The notes under the pieces are model-generated. The model saw only the letters and a program-made list of their open reading frames with translations. It ran no database searches and had not been told where the DNA came from. From Aphelenchoides besseyi (lineage: Eukaryota; Nematoda; Chromadorea; Rhabditida; Aphelenchoididae), in assembly GCA_024699855.1 (NCBI GenBank), contig JAMPIQ010000002.1, positions 2,232,001-2,296,000 on the forward strand: a stretch of 64,000 bases of DNA. Reading direction: 5' to 3'. The position numbers and the translations under genes were made by a program. This document shows positions 34,192 through 46,308 of this stretch, one piece after another. Each line of letters starts with the position of its first letter. Within the stretch, counting starts at the first letter, position 1.

Positions 34192-35903
34192 TTAGATGTG
34201 TCGATGACCACGAGGTGTCAAACGAACGGCAACACCGCCTTTTGGTCGTAGAATCAGTTCCGTTCGGCAGGCTTGTTCATCACGACGACGAACACTTTCG
34301 ATGAGAAACGCGCGAACCAATCCAACGACCATGATCTTCTCTTCCATCAGAGCAAATCGTTGTCCGATGCAGTTGCGAGAACCGGCCGAGAAGGGAATGT
34401 AGGCGAAGGCATGTCGACCGTTGGCATTTTCGGGCAAGAAACTGAAAACATTAGTTCAGAAGTTGACAGGAGATTTCTCTTACCGATCCGGATCAAAAAC
34501 CTCCGGGTCTTTCCAATAAGCGGGATCACGATGAATGAGATAGATGTTGATCAGAATCTCCGTTCCAATCGGCACTTCTGTTTCTCCGATCTGCATTTTG
34601 CTGCCCAAACGTCGAACAATCATCGGAACACTGGGATACAAACGAAGCACTTCTTTCAAACAACATTCAAGATATTTGAGTTGTGACAAGTGATCCAAAG
34701 TGATTTCGGCCGCATCTCCGCAAACGCGTTGAATTTCGTCGAGGACCTTCTGCTGAACATTCGGATAACAACCGAGCACGTGCATTGCCCATGTAGCGGC
34801 CGTCGATGTTGTGTCGTGCCCCTAGACAACAATTCAAAACACGGCTTCTGAATTCACCGACCTCAAACATGAATGTATCGACTTCTTCCTGAATCGACTT
34901 CTCATCCAAAAGTCCTTGTCGTTCCAACTCGAGAAGCAGATCGAGAAAAGCCGGTCGTTCGTTGGGAGTGCACGTGTCTTCTTCCAATGCCTGACGTCTT
35001 TCTTTAATCACCTAGAGAGCAATTTGAAGACAATCAGAAACGTTGGGAACTTACCCGTCGACTGAAAGAGTGAAGAACGTTGATCGCCCACTGATGTTCT
35101 TTTCCTTCGCCGAACAAATTGAACAAAATATCCGGACGCACAAGCGGATTTCTTTGACGATTTTGAATGATGTCATTGATTCGCAAAACCGCTCGAACGT
35201 ACTCGGATTCGGACTCCGATTGTGCTCTGACCGTTTGGCCCATCGACGATTCACAGATGATGTCCAGAGCGCACAAACTAATCGGTTTTCCAACGTCTTC
35301 GATGTAATTCCTGAAAGGACAAGGCAAATGAAAAGAAATTCAGAAGTCGATTTACTGGTTTTCAGCGCACATTCGTTCCAACTGTTCGATCAGAATGTCC
35401 GTTTGTTTGTTGAAAATGTGCACGAAGTTCTTGAGAATGTCGTAGTGGAAAGTTGGAGTCAGAAGTTTGCGACGCGGTTTCCACGGTTCGGCACTGCTGA
35501 AAGTAATGACCTCAATAATCGACATGAAACAGAAAATCAACCTTGTTAGAAGTCCTTCGCCGAGCCACGGCTTCAACATGTCGTAGAGTTGTCCTTTGTT
35601 CAGATGAGCAGAATTCGTGAAGATCTTCTCGGCGATTCGCGCTTCGTAGACCATCAGAAGTGGAGAGAAAACGTTCCAAAACAAACAAACTCGCGGTGAT
35701 TTCGGATACAACAATGCCATAGCCATCAGTTGATCGACGAAGGCCTCGATGTCGGGTTTAACGATCAGCGCATGTCCGACGATGGGAAACGAGCGCGGAG
35801 ACGGCAATTTGGCCAACGACTTTCGTAATTGAAGATGTCGCCAGAACCAGAAGATGAAGAACGTGATTGCGGCCCAAAACACGATCGTCAATGCGAATGC
35901 CAT
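34192..35903 (-). CDS. Cytochrome P450, CYP4 clan
   Basis: Heme monooxygenase of the CYP4 type, likely fatty-acid or xenobiotic hydroxylase in the ER. The start at 35901-35903 gives a membrane anchor ([20 protein letters not shown]), a proline-rich hinge ([14 protein letters not shown]), the C-helix ([20 protein letters not shown]), the I-helix ([18 protein letters not shown], with the CYP4 Glu), ExxR (KEVLRLYP), and the heme-Cys loop [19 protein letters not shown]. It ends at 34192 with KGGVAVRL. Five or six exons, in frame throughout, about 500 aa. It is distinct from the damaged CYP4 at 43.6-45.3 kb. Confidence 0.92.
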
Positions 35904-36605
35904 TTCGTTGAATTCGCTGGCGGAGGACGACGGCGATCACAAACCTCAAACACTGACGTTCAGTCGATCGATCTGTTTGCCACGAAACGCCAAAGTTCGT
36001 TTCACTGTTCGAAAGCTGAGCGGCAAAAGATTTTACGATTCGAACTTGCAGTGGTCTCTGATCGAATGCACAAGTTTGTCAGGAGTAAAACGTTTGCTTC
36101 TCAGGTTGAACTTTTGTTCATTCACGTATTTCTGCCCAACAAGTTTGAAAAGCGAAACGAAGAAATTGAACTCTTTAACTCAAATTTGAGGTTTTTTCAA
36201 CGATTGAGTTTCGGTTCCCAACTTTCGAAGTTCATTTCTTGTCATTTGAGAGATCTGACCGTTTTAGGTGACAATTTGTATATACTTAAGTTCACTGACG
36301 ATTTCAACCGTCTAATTGGCGTTGAACGGAAGTAGATTCCCATGGAGAGAACGCAAAATCCTGAGTAGAGGTCTCCGATTTCGAGAACATTCATCGAATT
36401 GGGTCATTTTGGAAAGAAGTAGTCGATCAATAACTTTCTGCTTCTCAGCGCCGCCATCGACGCCCTCTACTCAAGTTTGCAACTTCTCTGTCACATGTGA
36501 ATTCGATTGAGCTTGAATTCTCGAAATAGCTTTAATTGGCAAGAGATGACATAAACGAGTGGGCATCTAACCTTAAAACAATAACACTAGCATCACACCA
36601 ATCGA
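35904..36605. other. Intergenic region, probable P450 promoter
   Basis: No gene is supported; short frames on both strands lack any domain or splice pattern. Confidence 0.45.
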
Positions 36606-38149
36606 TTACTTCGTGCACTTAATCTTCAGCCAATTATGGTTGTCGTTAGAAATAAAACGCAGTTTCTGTTTCCAACCGCTCAGAAGACTCTCGTACTTTT
36701 TGTCAGTAAAACGCTGAAAAAACTCGGTGACATCAGCTATTTTGTTCAATTACCTCCATGAACTCATCGCGGTTGTCGATCGCTTTTTGGCGCTCTTTCT
36801 TTAAAATCTCTTCGAATCGCGGTGTTATGTTTTCGCCCGTAACGTTTTGGAAGCCAACAGCTCTGAGCATCTTAAGAAGTTGATTAGTTCGAGCAATCCT
36901 ATCAACTTACTTTTGTCACTTCATCCAACGATCGCAAATCGTATTTCCGATCTTTCACGTACTCCAAGAACTCGTCGGTTAATCTACCCTTTCCTTTTCC
37001 ATACATCGTCACTAGCAACTGACCACCGGGTTTCAACGAGTTCTGAAGATTGCATTAAATAGCCAATCAATTGGTGTGACCTACGTAAATGTTCGCAAAC
37101 AAACACGTCAACTCGCTGATGTGTTGAACACAATCACGACTGTAAGCGAAGTCAAACGATTCACGTTTGTATCGATACTGAACAGCATCGGTCAGTTGAT
37201 AGCGAACGCGTCTGTCGGGCTCCTGAATCGAACGAGCAATTGCGAAAGCGATCATGTTGGCTGATATATCACAACCCAAAACTTGAAGTTCCAATTCTCG
37301 AGCGGCTTGTCGTGGTCCCCCTCCGATTCCACATCCGATGTCCAACATCGTTTTTCCCGCCGCCAGTCCGTCGAATTGACTGAGAAATCGTCGGTTCTCG
37401 TCCACTCCACCTGGACTTATGAAGTCACGACCGAAGATCCACTCGTAAGCCTCGATATTCTCTTCTGTGTACTGAGTTCGATCAAGCCACGAGCCAGTCA
37501 TCTTTTCGTTGTTCTCATCGTTTACGTCTTCAGATGTTCGTTCCAGAATCCAATAGACACCCAGTTTACCAGAATCGTTCTCTTCAAACTGATTCATGCA
37601 ATACACTTTGAGAGCCGCGTTCACTCCATCAATCTCCTTGTTGTACGAATCGAACAACGTGGACAAATCGGCAATAGATTTTGTAGTCAAAGTGTCTAGA
37701 ATTCGAATTCATTTATATTGATGGCCTGTTTACCTATCTCTTCGTAGATCACAGCGATTCCGTTGTCTTGGAGAACACGCAGAGTTCCTTCCAACAAGCG
37801 ATCAACATCCGACTAAATTCACAACTTTAAACGACAATTCTTCTCTTTGTCTCTACCGTTTGTTCGGCGATTTGCTTGTAAATGAAAACCAACTGCTGAG
37901 TTTGAACCTTCAATTCCGGCAATCCAACAAGGTCAACAAATTCGACGGTCGTTATGTCGTTGAAATAGGATCTGAACACCATTACAATCGTTCAGTTTAC
38001 TGTTTTTACCGGACATCGGTTCCAATTTCGCTGACAACATTCGCATCTCCGACCACCACGACGTTCCTCAAGTGGACCTCCGGTTTCTGATTCACCACCG
38101 TGTGAAGAATCTCTTCTTGGACCCACGTCTTCGACGATAAGTTTGCCAT
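36606..38149 (-). CDS. pmt-2: Phosphoethanolamine N-methyltransferase, PMT-2 type
   Basis: SAM-dependent enzyme of the nematode phosphocholine pathway (later methylation steps). The start is at 38147-38149 (MANLSSKTWVQEEIL). The N-terminal half is the degenerate domain seen in nematode PMT-2 proteins. The catalytic domain begins DRTQYTEENIEAYEWIFG, followed by motif I MLDIGCGIGGGPRQAA, LGCDISANMIAFAI and SFDFAYSRDCVQHI. After introns come the closing exons with YESLLSGWKQKLRF and a stop at 36606-36608. The His and Tyr surrounding motif I and the QYT lead-in match PMT/PEAMT enzymes. Several short exons, no frame breaks. Transcribed divergently from thoc-1, about 0.7 kb apart. Confidence 0.9.
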
Positions 38150-38839
38150 TTTCTAAAAAGGATCGATGGAAAGGGAAAACAATCGTCGACCTTTGCGCGT
38201 TTGCTTTTAAACGCGAAGAGTACAAACTTCAAACTAATAACCATCGATCTTTCCGTCAACATTTCCGCAATAACACATGCAATAGCCATTGGAAATTGCA
38301 CCAAAACAAACGGGTTACTCGAGTGAAAGCTAAGCGAAAGACCACAGTCTTAAGATCTCATAGCTATTGCAAGACTTCAGTTCAACGAATTTTGCTCGAA
38401 CCGAAAAAACAATCAACAGCAAAGTTCTCGCTGTCGGTTGAATGTTTTCTGCTCTCGTGTCCATCAATTCGGTCGTTTGGTTTGCGGACGCTTCACGCGG
38501 AATTTACCTTTTGGTTCTTATACTCAACGGTTTGTGTAACTTCAATTTTCGAGACCACGTGGTCCTTGATAAAAACATAAACGTCTTTAATGCAAGACAT
38601 TTTTGAGCTCAAATTGCACATTCAAAGTTCTCATGACAATTGCAGTTTTCTTGTTCAGCTTATAATTGAGGTGTCATTCAAGTTTGTTTACTCCAAAGAG
38701 CAATAGAACTTCTAAACAAAAACATTCGACAAAGAAACCCAAGAGGAGAAATCGATGAGCAGTTACTTTGACGACCGCCAATCTCAGCGGCATCGGCGTT
38801 TTCTTGTCTCGATTTCAAGAAGCTCTTGGAACAACAAGA
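38150..38839. promoter_or_regulatory. Divergent promoter region pmt-2 / thoc-1
   Basis: The 690 bp between the two divergent start codons contains no gene. Its last 110 bases belong to the segment perfectly copied at 6953-7178. Confidence 0.5.
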
Positions 38840-41329
38840 ATGGTCACGATCTCCAACTTCCAAACGTTGAGCTCCGCAATCGCCGAGCATAATTTGGAAT
38901 CAACCAAACAAACGGTTTCAACTCTTTGCGGCGAAATGTGAGTTTTCTTCTTTTCATTTATTCTCATTGTTTTAGTGGAAACACTGTGGATGTAATCAAA
39001 TCGCGTTTGGAAGTTTTCGTTCGCTCCGAAGCGTTGAAGTTGGGCGCGTCGAATGCATCGAGCGATTTGATCGGCAGTTTCTTGCAATTCGTGATTACTT
39101 TGGCCAAAGAAGGTACTCGAAGTCCAAAATTCTCTGTAAAGTTTCTTTTAGAATTATGTCCGAAACAGTTGAGCGTGATTGTGATGCAGGACATTTTGGA
39201 GGCGAGTTCGAAGGAACGATGCAAAGAACTTTTCGGTATCGTTGAGACGTTGATTGACGTGTGGAAGACGGTAAACTCAAATTTTGTTTGTTTTATTTGA
39301 GATTTCAGCCTTTTTTCTTCGACCAATGTCGAAACAACATTCTTCGAATGTGTAACGACCTGCTGAAACGTTTGAGTCGAACTGTGGACACCACGTTCTG
39401 CGGCAGGATTCTCATCCTGTTGGCCAAGTCGTTGCCGTTGAACGAACGCTCAGGGCTGAATTTGATGAGCCAAAACAACGTCGGCAATGTCACGGCTTTT
39501 GAGGAGGATTTGGAAGAAGTGAGTGGTCGACAGAACTCGGGAATAATCGTTTTTAGAAGAAAGAAGAACAAACTTCTGCAGAGAAAATGGACGTCGAGTT
39601 TGGCGAAATTTGCGAAAACCAGTGAGTTGAAATCAATTTGTTTTCATTTTTCTTTCAGGGACTTGGCCATTGACTACGAATTGTACGCAAAATTCTGGAA
39701 ACTTCAAGAGTACTTCTCGAATCCCACCCTCGCTTATCAGAAGGACAAGTGGATGACGTTCGAAAACGTGAGTTGACTTCCAATCTCATAATTTTGTCTT
39801 TAGAATGTTCACGATGTGCTCACTATCTTCACTTCGTACAAAGTCGAACGACTGAGCAATGAACGATCGGTTTGTTAGCGTCCTATTTCGCTTACCGTTG
39901 ATTTCAGTCAAGTCCCGAGGATTTGATAAATTCCGATGCAGCGCCTAAAGAAGAAGATGGCGACGACTTGAATTCTTTCTCAGCCAAATACCTCACGAAC
40001 CAAAAGATCTTTCAATTGCAACTTGCGGATTCGCGGTTTCGACGTTACTTTCTGACTCAGTGTTTAATTCTGTTCAACTTCTTTCTTACAAGTGATATCA
40101 AATTTCGAGAGTAAGTGTCCTGTTTTCAAGAACTCGTTAATCACAACTTCAGTGCTACTTTCTTCCTAACCGGTGCACAAGAGAAAGCAGCGAAGAATCT
40201 CGTTGATCGATGCTATCAACTTTTACGCGAAACATATCCACACGGACGTTATTTTCCCGAAGCATTGAAAGTATGTTCATAGCAAAGGAACATAATAAAT
40301 GACGATCTACAGAAACTAATTCACAACGATGGTTTGTGGTCAAATTGGAAGAACGAAGGCTGTCCGGATTTGGTCTCAAAACTGGAAATCGAGAAGCTTT
40401 TAGCTTTCAAACGGCAAGTGCCTTCAAAGAGCCCACTCATTGTCCATTAGTTTTAGCAAACCTATCAAGACTTACGACCCAAATGTTGTTGATTTGGGTA
40501 ATCCGGAACTGACCAGGCTGTGGGACACGACAAAGACGAATTTGGAAGCGTGCAAAGGAGCAGATCGTGATTTCCTTCCCAACACCGTCAAATATCTCGA
40601 CGATCTTTTGGACGAATTCGATCCCGACCAACAAGTGGACGAAGAGTATCAGTAAGTTCATAGAAGTTATTGCAGTCCACTCTCATTGTGTTCAGAAGTG
40701 TGAACGACGAGAAGTTCCAATGGACATGCAGTCGATTTTTGCTTCATGTAAACTCCGAGCAATCACATGTGGTAAGCGAAGAAATGATTCCGAAATGACA
40801 TTTAAGTTCCAGATTCCACCAACGGCCATTGGAACGGACAAAACAATCAACGTTACACCCGCTCAGTATCTGAAAAGTTTGATTTTTTACACCGCAAAGA
40901 CCGTTCCGGTAAGTCAATTGGTTTTTGGTTTGGTAGTTGAGACGCAAATTTAGGAGTTGGAAAAGAAAGCGAAGCAAATTCGAGACAAATTGGATGCTGC
41001 ACAAAAAGAGAAAGACGAAACAGCCGAAGCCGAGAAAAAGGAACTGGAAAAACAGCAGCGTCACGAGAAACTTACAAAAGCACTGGAAATGGAACGACAG
41101 AAACAGCAACAACAACAAGAAGCTGAACCGACAAAACGACCGCCCGCCAAAGAAGCTGAGGCTGATAAGAAAGATGTGAATTTGTCTCAAATAGACTTTG
41201 GTTACCTTGAAAGTTTAGGAAATGCCCGCTCCAAAGAAACCTCGAACACATCGCAGTAAAGAAGACAAAGCCGATTCGAACGATCGGAAGCGTGAACGAA
41301 GAGAGGGATCCAAAAAACACTCTCGTTGA
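38840..41329 (+). CDS. thoc-1: THO complex subunit 1 (HPR1/THOC1)
   Basis: Component of the THO/TREX complex that couples transcription with mRNA export in the nucleus. Exon 1 (38840-38937) gives MVTISNFQTLSSAIAEHN, and exon 2 resumes at 38976. Diagnostic blocks are ILRMCNDLLKRLSRTVDTTF with CGRILILLAKSLPLNERSGL (compare THOC1), then DYELYAKFWKLQEYF, KIFQLQLADSRFRRYFLTQC, LWSNWKNEGCPDL and NPELTRLWDTTKTNLEAC. The C-terminal part is a Lys/Glu-rich coiled coil, and after a small intron (donor after KKD at about 41175) ends in a basic tail (PKKPRTHRSKEDK) at 41327-41329. An alternative without that last intron would stop at 41259. Eleven or so exons; no lesions. Its first exon region has been duplicated to 7 kb. 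Confidence 0.92.
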
Positions 41330-42178
41330 TTTTTTACTGTTGAACATGTTATTGTATACGAAACCCTTTAATGTTCCTTGTTGCATTCTGATAAACAGAT
41401 ACTTCACTTTAAAGTTCTCGTAAACAACAAGAATGATCACTTCAAATCGCACGCTAGATGGCTACAGAAGAATAACTCGCTTGTTTGTTTCTTCAATCTG
41501 ATAGCACGAAGGTTGTTTATTCTTTTTTAGATTTCGAAAACCATACAGGAAGTAAGCACTTGAGAAGTTCTCATTACGCAGTACTTTCTAGCTACTAATG
41601 CAGTTTTTTGACTGATTTCACTTGCCGAGGACATTTTCAAGAACAGAAGCTCGTTTATTTAACTAGACCTTTGTTCCCGTCTTGGCACATTTGTTAGCAA
41701 TAATGAACAGCGTTTATGTAAACAAAAGGGCAAGATTAAAGAACTTGCTCGGTTGCTCTCTCAACGTTTGTATAAAAGTTGGACTGACTTTACGGCTATC
41801 GAAGTTATAGGTAATGAACTGAATTCCGCTTCTTGATTGTGTCAGTACTTTAATTCAAACGGGAATTCAGGTCTATAGTCATAGGGTTCGTTCTTCACAG
41901 GTTCATGATTCAATATTGATTTCATTCCATAAGATTAGACTCTAAGTCAAGTAAAAGCCAAATAAAAGAAGCGTTAACACTTGAGTTAACGAAGACCGAT
42001 GTCAAGTGTTGTTGTTGGGCTCAAGTGAATTGGTAAGAACACATGTTAATGAAAGAAGTTGTAATGGGAATCTTGTTTTGTATCGAATAAAACAGTGATT
42101 TCAGCCGTTGAGTAGCTGGTCAACAATTGGAATCAAAGAGCGATAACAAGGTTTATTCATGTACAAAAACGTTATATC
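41330..42178. other. Intergenic region with an orphan TATA-like element
   Basis: No gene seen. TATAAAAG occurs at 41771-41778 on the plus strand, but no start codon with a plausible frame follows. Confidence 0.4.
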
Positions 42179-42615
42179 TTAACGCTTGCAAATTCTGCAC
42201 GTTTTGGCACATCGGGACTTCTTTATGGCTCGCGAGTAGAATCGAGATCTGCAGAAACCTGAAAGCAAAGGTTGATCTTAAACTCGTCTCTCGAGACTCA
42301 CCATTTCGGTTCCAGTTTCTGCACTGGGGATTTAAATCTCGGCACTGTCGTGGATTTCGACTGCATTGACCACAAGTCCTCGCGCAGTTTCGGCTTAACG
42401 CGTCGACGAGTTTGTAGTGTTGACAAAACGGCCTGAATCGACGACAGTTCGGCAATCGATCACGACATCGTCTTCTATCTACAAAGTCGAGAAGTCAACG
42501 GGTGACTAGTGAGTTTGAGCTTACTGGGATTTTGACCACTACCAGCTTGAGTCGACTGATCAACCAAAAACACGGCGATGAAAAGGAAAAAGAACAAAAG
42601 TTTGAAAATGTTCAT
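42179..42615 (-). CDS. Secreted ShK-domain protein (two to three Cys-rich modules)
   Basis: The start at 42613-42615 gives a strong signal peptide (LLFFFLFIAVFLVDQSTQA). After an intron two ShK-type six-cysteine modules follow back to back. The first contains LPNCRRFRPFCQHY and ends CARTCGQC; the second begins CRDLNPQCRNW, is split by a short intron near 42261-42299, and ends CAKTCRICKR with the stop at 42179-42181. In nematodes ShK modules occur in secreted enzymes and small extracellular proteins; the channel-blocking role known from sea anemones should not be assumed. In frame across both introns. Confidence 0.85.
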
Positions 42616-43560
42616 CTCGAAACTTGATGAGAGACATCGACTTTTCAGGCCGTTTAAGTACTCTAGAAGCAGAGCAACAATAACCTCCCCATTCATCGAT
42701 GTCGAACACGAGCGTTGACATGAGCAGCTGGCCAAACGATTCGCTTCAGTTTTGTTCAAACCAAATTAAATCGTGTAATTGGAGAGATCTGAACCGAATG
42801 CACTTCCGGTTACAAAAAAAGATTACAAGTTTGTCTTCATGTCATTCTTGTTTGCTCACTCATTACTTCTTTGGACTTAAACTGAGGTTTCCATTTTGAA
42901 AGGTAATGGTGACTACCGATCTTTAGCAATTGAACAACAGCAATGACGTGTGTTTGCGATTAGATTGGAGCAGCTGTTTGTTGGGTTCACAGAACAACTA
43001 TCTTGAACATGTTCTAAAGAAACATCACGTAACTAAAGCCGTTATTGACTGGAAATCCAAGGAGAGAGCGTGGATAGCGCTTTTGCTCCAGTTAAATGAA
43101 GTGATTTGAACTTTCGGTTCAATTATCATTTTCGTTTTTCAGACATGTAGTTTAGCGGAAGTTTAGTTCGATTATCAATCAGCGATCATTTCTTTGAGTA
43201 ATTGGGTTCAGATTGTTGGAATCAGTGCCGACTCCAATTGTCGTAGTCGAACAAGTTTTGCGATTTTATGAGCTCATATTACGGATCGATTACAGGTTAA
43301 AGATGTGGACTTTAAGAGGTCGCCAATAGAACATGGAAGTCATCTAAGAACTAGAAATGGCCGGTTTTAATGTCAAGTTTAAAAGAAAAAGTGGACACAA
43401 GATCATACGACTGATGTGATTGCTCTTAAATGTGATGATCAGAAACCATAAATTTGTAGTCAAAGCACATGAATCGTAGTTTTTAGGCCTTTGGATAAGA
43501 ACGTTGTAGATTATGATTTGGTACTTAACGTTGTTGTAGTCTAGAACATCGATTAGAAGA
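42616..43560. other. Intergenic region
   Basis: No supportable gene between the minus-strand ShK gene and the plus-strand P450; both promoters should lie here. Confidence 0.45.
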
Positions 43561-45338
43561 ATGACGATTGCTGAAATATTAAGTCACTTTTTTGTGTTCA
43601 TTCTCTCAGTCGTTTTTCTTCGATTTTCATTCAAACTTATCGCATGGATACAATGACTTTTCTATCAATGGAGATCAACACAAAATATTCCCGGACCCGA
43701 AACCACACCCTTTATTGGCTCATTGCATTTACTTAAAGGAAACGTAAACGGTAAGTTTCCTTTTGTTTTTCGAGTGTACATCTTCAATAGGATACCCGTA
43801 CTTTCTTTTGCGTCAGGCAGAGAAGGCGGCTACTTCGAGTAAAATCATGAAGTTGTGGATTGGATCGGTGTTGCGATTATACGTGATCGGTCCGGACACA
43901 GTTCGGGTTTGTGAATGAATCAAGAAGAAAAGATGAAAATTTAGATGATCACCAGCAGCTCAACCGAAATCAAGAAGGCATTCGATTACGATCGTTTGAA
44001 GCTGTGGCTTTGTAACGGACTGGTCACGAGTCACGGCGATCAGTGGAAGAAATCAAGAAAACTGTTGACTCCCACTTTTCATTTCACCAAACTAGCGGAC
44101 TACATAAACATCATGGACGTTCATGTTCGGGTAAATTCTTGTTCAAAGAAGATAAGATTCTATAGGAGTTGATTGCACATTTGGATTCGAAAACCGATGG
44201 AGAAATGCACGATATTTACAAGTCAATCAAACTCAGAGTCTTGGACGTGATCTGTGGTTGGTATTCCAACACTTTTTGAGCATTGTTGGATTTCAGAAAC
44301 TGCAATGGGAATCGAGTTAAATGCACTGCACAATCCAAATCAGCCGTACATTAAAGCGGTGAAGACATTTCTCAATTTGACGTTTCTTCAAGGAACTAAT
44401 TCCTTGTATCTTAATCGATGGTATTGGAAGTGGCTTGGTTACGAGAAACAAAAAGTTGATGCGTTGAAAGAACTGAAGAGAATGTCATCGGAGGTTATTC
44501 GACGAAGAATCGAAATTCGAAAGACGGAGGGAAATGGTGTTAAGAGTCGGCCTGATTTCCTCGACGTACTTCTTAATAGACATCAAAATGGGGAGATGGA
44601 TTTCGAAGAAATTCGAGAACAAATGGATACATTTTTGTTTGCTGGTGAGCGTTGATTAAGAGTTTGCTAACGATCGATCACTAGGCTATGACACGACTTC
44701 GAACGCGATATCGTATTGCCTCTGGTACTTGACTAATCATCCAGAAATCCAGGAAAAAGTTTATGAAGAAATAGAAAACGCTTTTCAAAGCGACACGGAG
44801 TTTGCATCAAACAAACTCAAAGAGCTTCCGTATTTAGAAGCAGTGATTAAAGAAGCCCTGAGAATGTTTCCTCCGGTTGCCGGAATCATGAGAGATCTGG
44901 AGAATGAAATCCAAATTGGAGAACAAAAGCTGCCGGCTGGATCAACAGTTCACGTGACCATGTTTCTATTACATCATAACGAGAAGGTTGTTGATCATCT
45001 CAAAAGATTGAAAACGATTTCTGTGTAGATCTTTTCCGACAGTTGGAAGTTCGATCCCAGTCGTTTTCTCAGCGGTCAAACTTATCCACCAACCGCTTAC
45101 ATACCATTCTCGGCTGGAGTCAGAAATTGTATTGGTGAGTTGTTGATTGTTTGAGAAGTCTAATGACCTTTGCAGGCCAACGGTTTGCAAACATGGAGAT
45201 GCGTATTTTCTTGTGCCATCTGATTCACAACTTTCGATTCTCTTCCGATGTAGAGTTCCTAGACAATCGACCTCGAATCGAAATCGCGTTAGTTCCCACC
45301 AAGGCATTCCGGTGCGCATAGAGAAACGACGATCTTAA
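43561..45338 (+). pseudogene. Cytochrome P450, CYP4 clan, with two reading-frame lesions
   Basis: Nearly complete CYP4: N-anchor FVFILSVVFLRFSFKLI, hinge NIPGPETTPFIGSLHLL, C-helix [21 protein letters not shown]-helix MDTFLFAGYDTTSNAISY, ExxR KEALRMFPP, and heme loop [19 protein letters not shown]. Two defects are visible. A TGA at 43654-43656 falls in frame between the anchor and the hinge, in exon 1. At about 45299 one base is missing, so the ending reads KAFRCA-stop at 45311-45319 instead of the expected GIPVRIEKRRS, which is present in the next frame and stops at 45338. All splice sites and catalytic motifs survive, so inactivation is recent, or the lesions are base errors. In the Part 1 sense it is called a pseudogene with caution. 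Confidence 0.7.
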
Positions 45339-45553
45339 ACGATGTACTTCATTGGGCATTTGTTAGTAATAAAGAGTTCATACAAGTTTTAAGGGTCATT
45401 TGCTAACAGTTAAAAGTAAATCATACAACGGTCACATCTGATTTACGTTAATCAGCTGCCCAATTCAACTACCGGGTCAGTTTGTGTTTGCAAAGCTGCT
45501 GGTTATTCGGAGTACTTAAACGATTTCCACACAATCTTTGTTAACCAGTAGAT

Positions 45554-46080
45554 ATGCGAATGTTCTCTATTCTTTTTGTGTTCTTCTTCTTGTTTTCAGA
45601 GTTGGCATTTAGCTGTGAAGATTTGTCTCCCGAATGTGGGGCACAGAAGAAGAAGTGCGACGACGAGAATCATGGTTGGTTGGTGCGATTAAAATGTCCG
45701 AAAAGTTGTTCCACTTGTCAATCCATTGGTCAAGAAGAATGTCAAGATAGACAGTCAGATTGTGCTGATCGTTTCTATCAATGTCATCAGAAGGTATCGA
45801 CTAATCGATTAACTAAGCTCTCAAATTCCAGAAACGAAAATCGTGGATGCGTAAATTCTGTGAGAAAACATGTGGTTTCTGTAGAACAGAGAAACGAAGA
45901 TGTGAAGATACAATAGAGAAGTGAGTGACCGGCAGTCTTCCAATTTGAGCTTCTGATTTCAGTTGCAAAGAACTCGTAGCAAATGGTGGACTGTGCACGA
46001 CAAAAGCACTAAATCGAAAGCAAATCGAAGCAATTTGCGGTGAAAGCTGTGGTTTCTGTCTATCTGATCGTTCTGTTTAG
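45554..46080 (+). CDS. Secreted protein with three ShK modules
   Basis: The signal peptide (FSILFVFFFLFSELAFSC) is followed by three six-cysteine ShK modules. Their closing motifs are CPKSCSTCQ, CEKTCGFCR and CGESCGFCL. Two short introns (GTATCG...CCAG after the first part of module 2; GTGAGT...TTTCAG inside module 3) join in frame. Stop at 46078-46080. About 140 aa. It is related to the minus-strand ShK gene at 42.2-42.6 kb but has an extra module; the damaged P450 sits between them. Extracellular; partner or target unknown. Confidence 0.87.
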
Positions 46081-46308
46081 TCTCGTACTTAATCTTAATA
46101 AATTCGATTCCTTTGTTTACATGCACATTGCGATAAGATTGCCAACAATGCCAAGACATCTGCTGCTTTCGATGAGCGAATCATCGAATGGAAAGAAACT
46201 GCGCTCTTTCATCGGACACTCGATCTGAAATGTCGTCGTGACTTTTCGATCCAACAAACGACTTTTTCTGTTTCCTTTTTGTTGAGTCTTGTCACTTGCT
46301 TTGTTCCA

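Noticed and set aside
39119..39151. Possible short intron inside thoc-1 exon 2 (GTACTC...TTTTAG)
   Set aside because: The sequence reads in frame and aligns with THOC1 across this stretch, so it is coding.
42179..46080. Venom-type toxin genes
   Set aside because: ShK modules are widespread in non-toxic nematode secreted proteins; nothing here shows channel-blocking activity.
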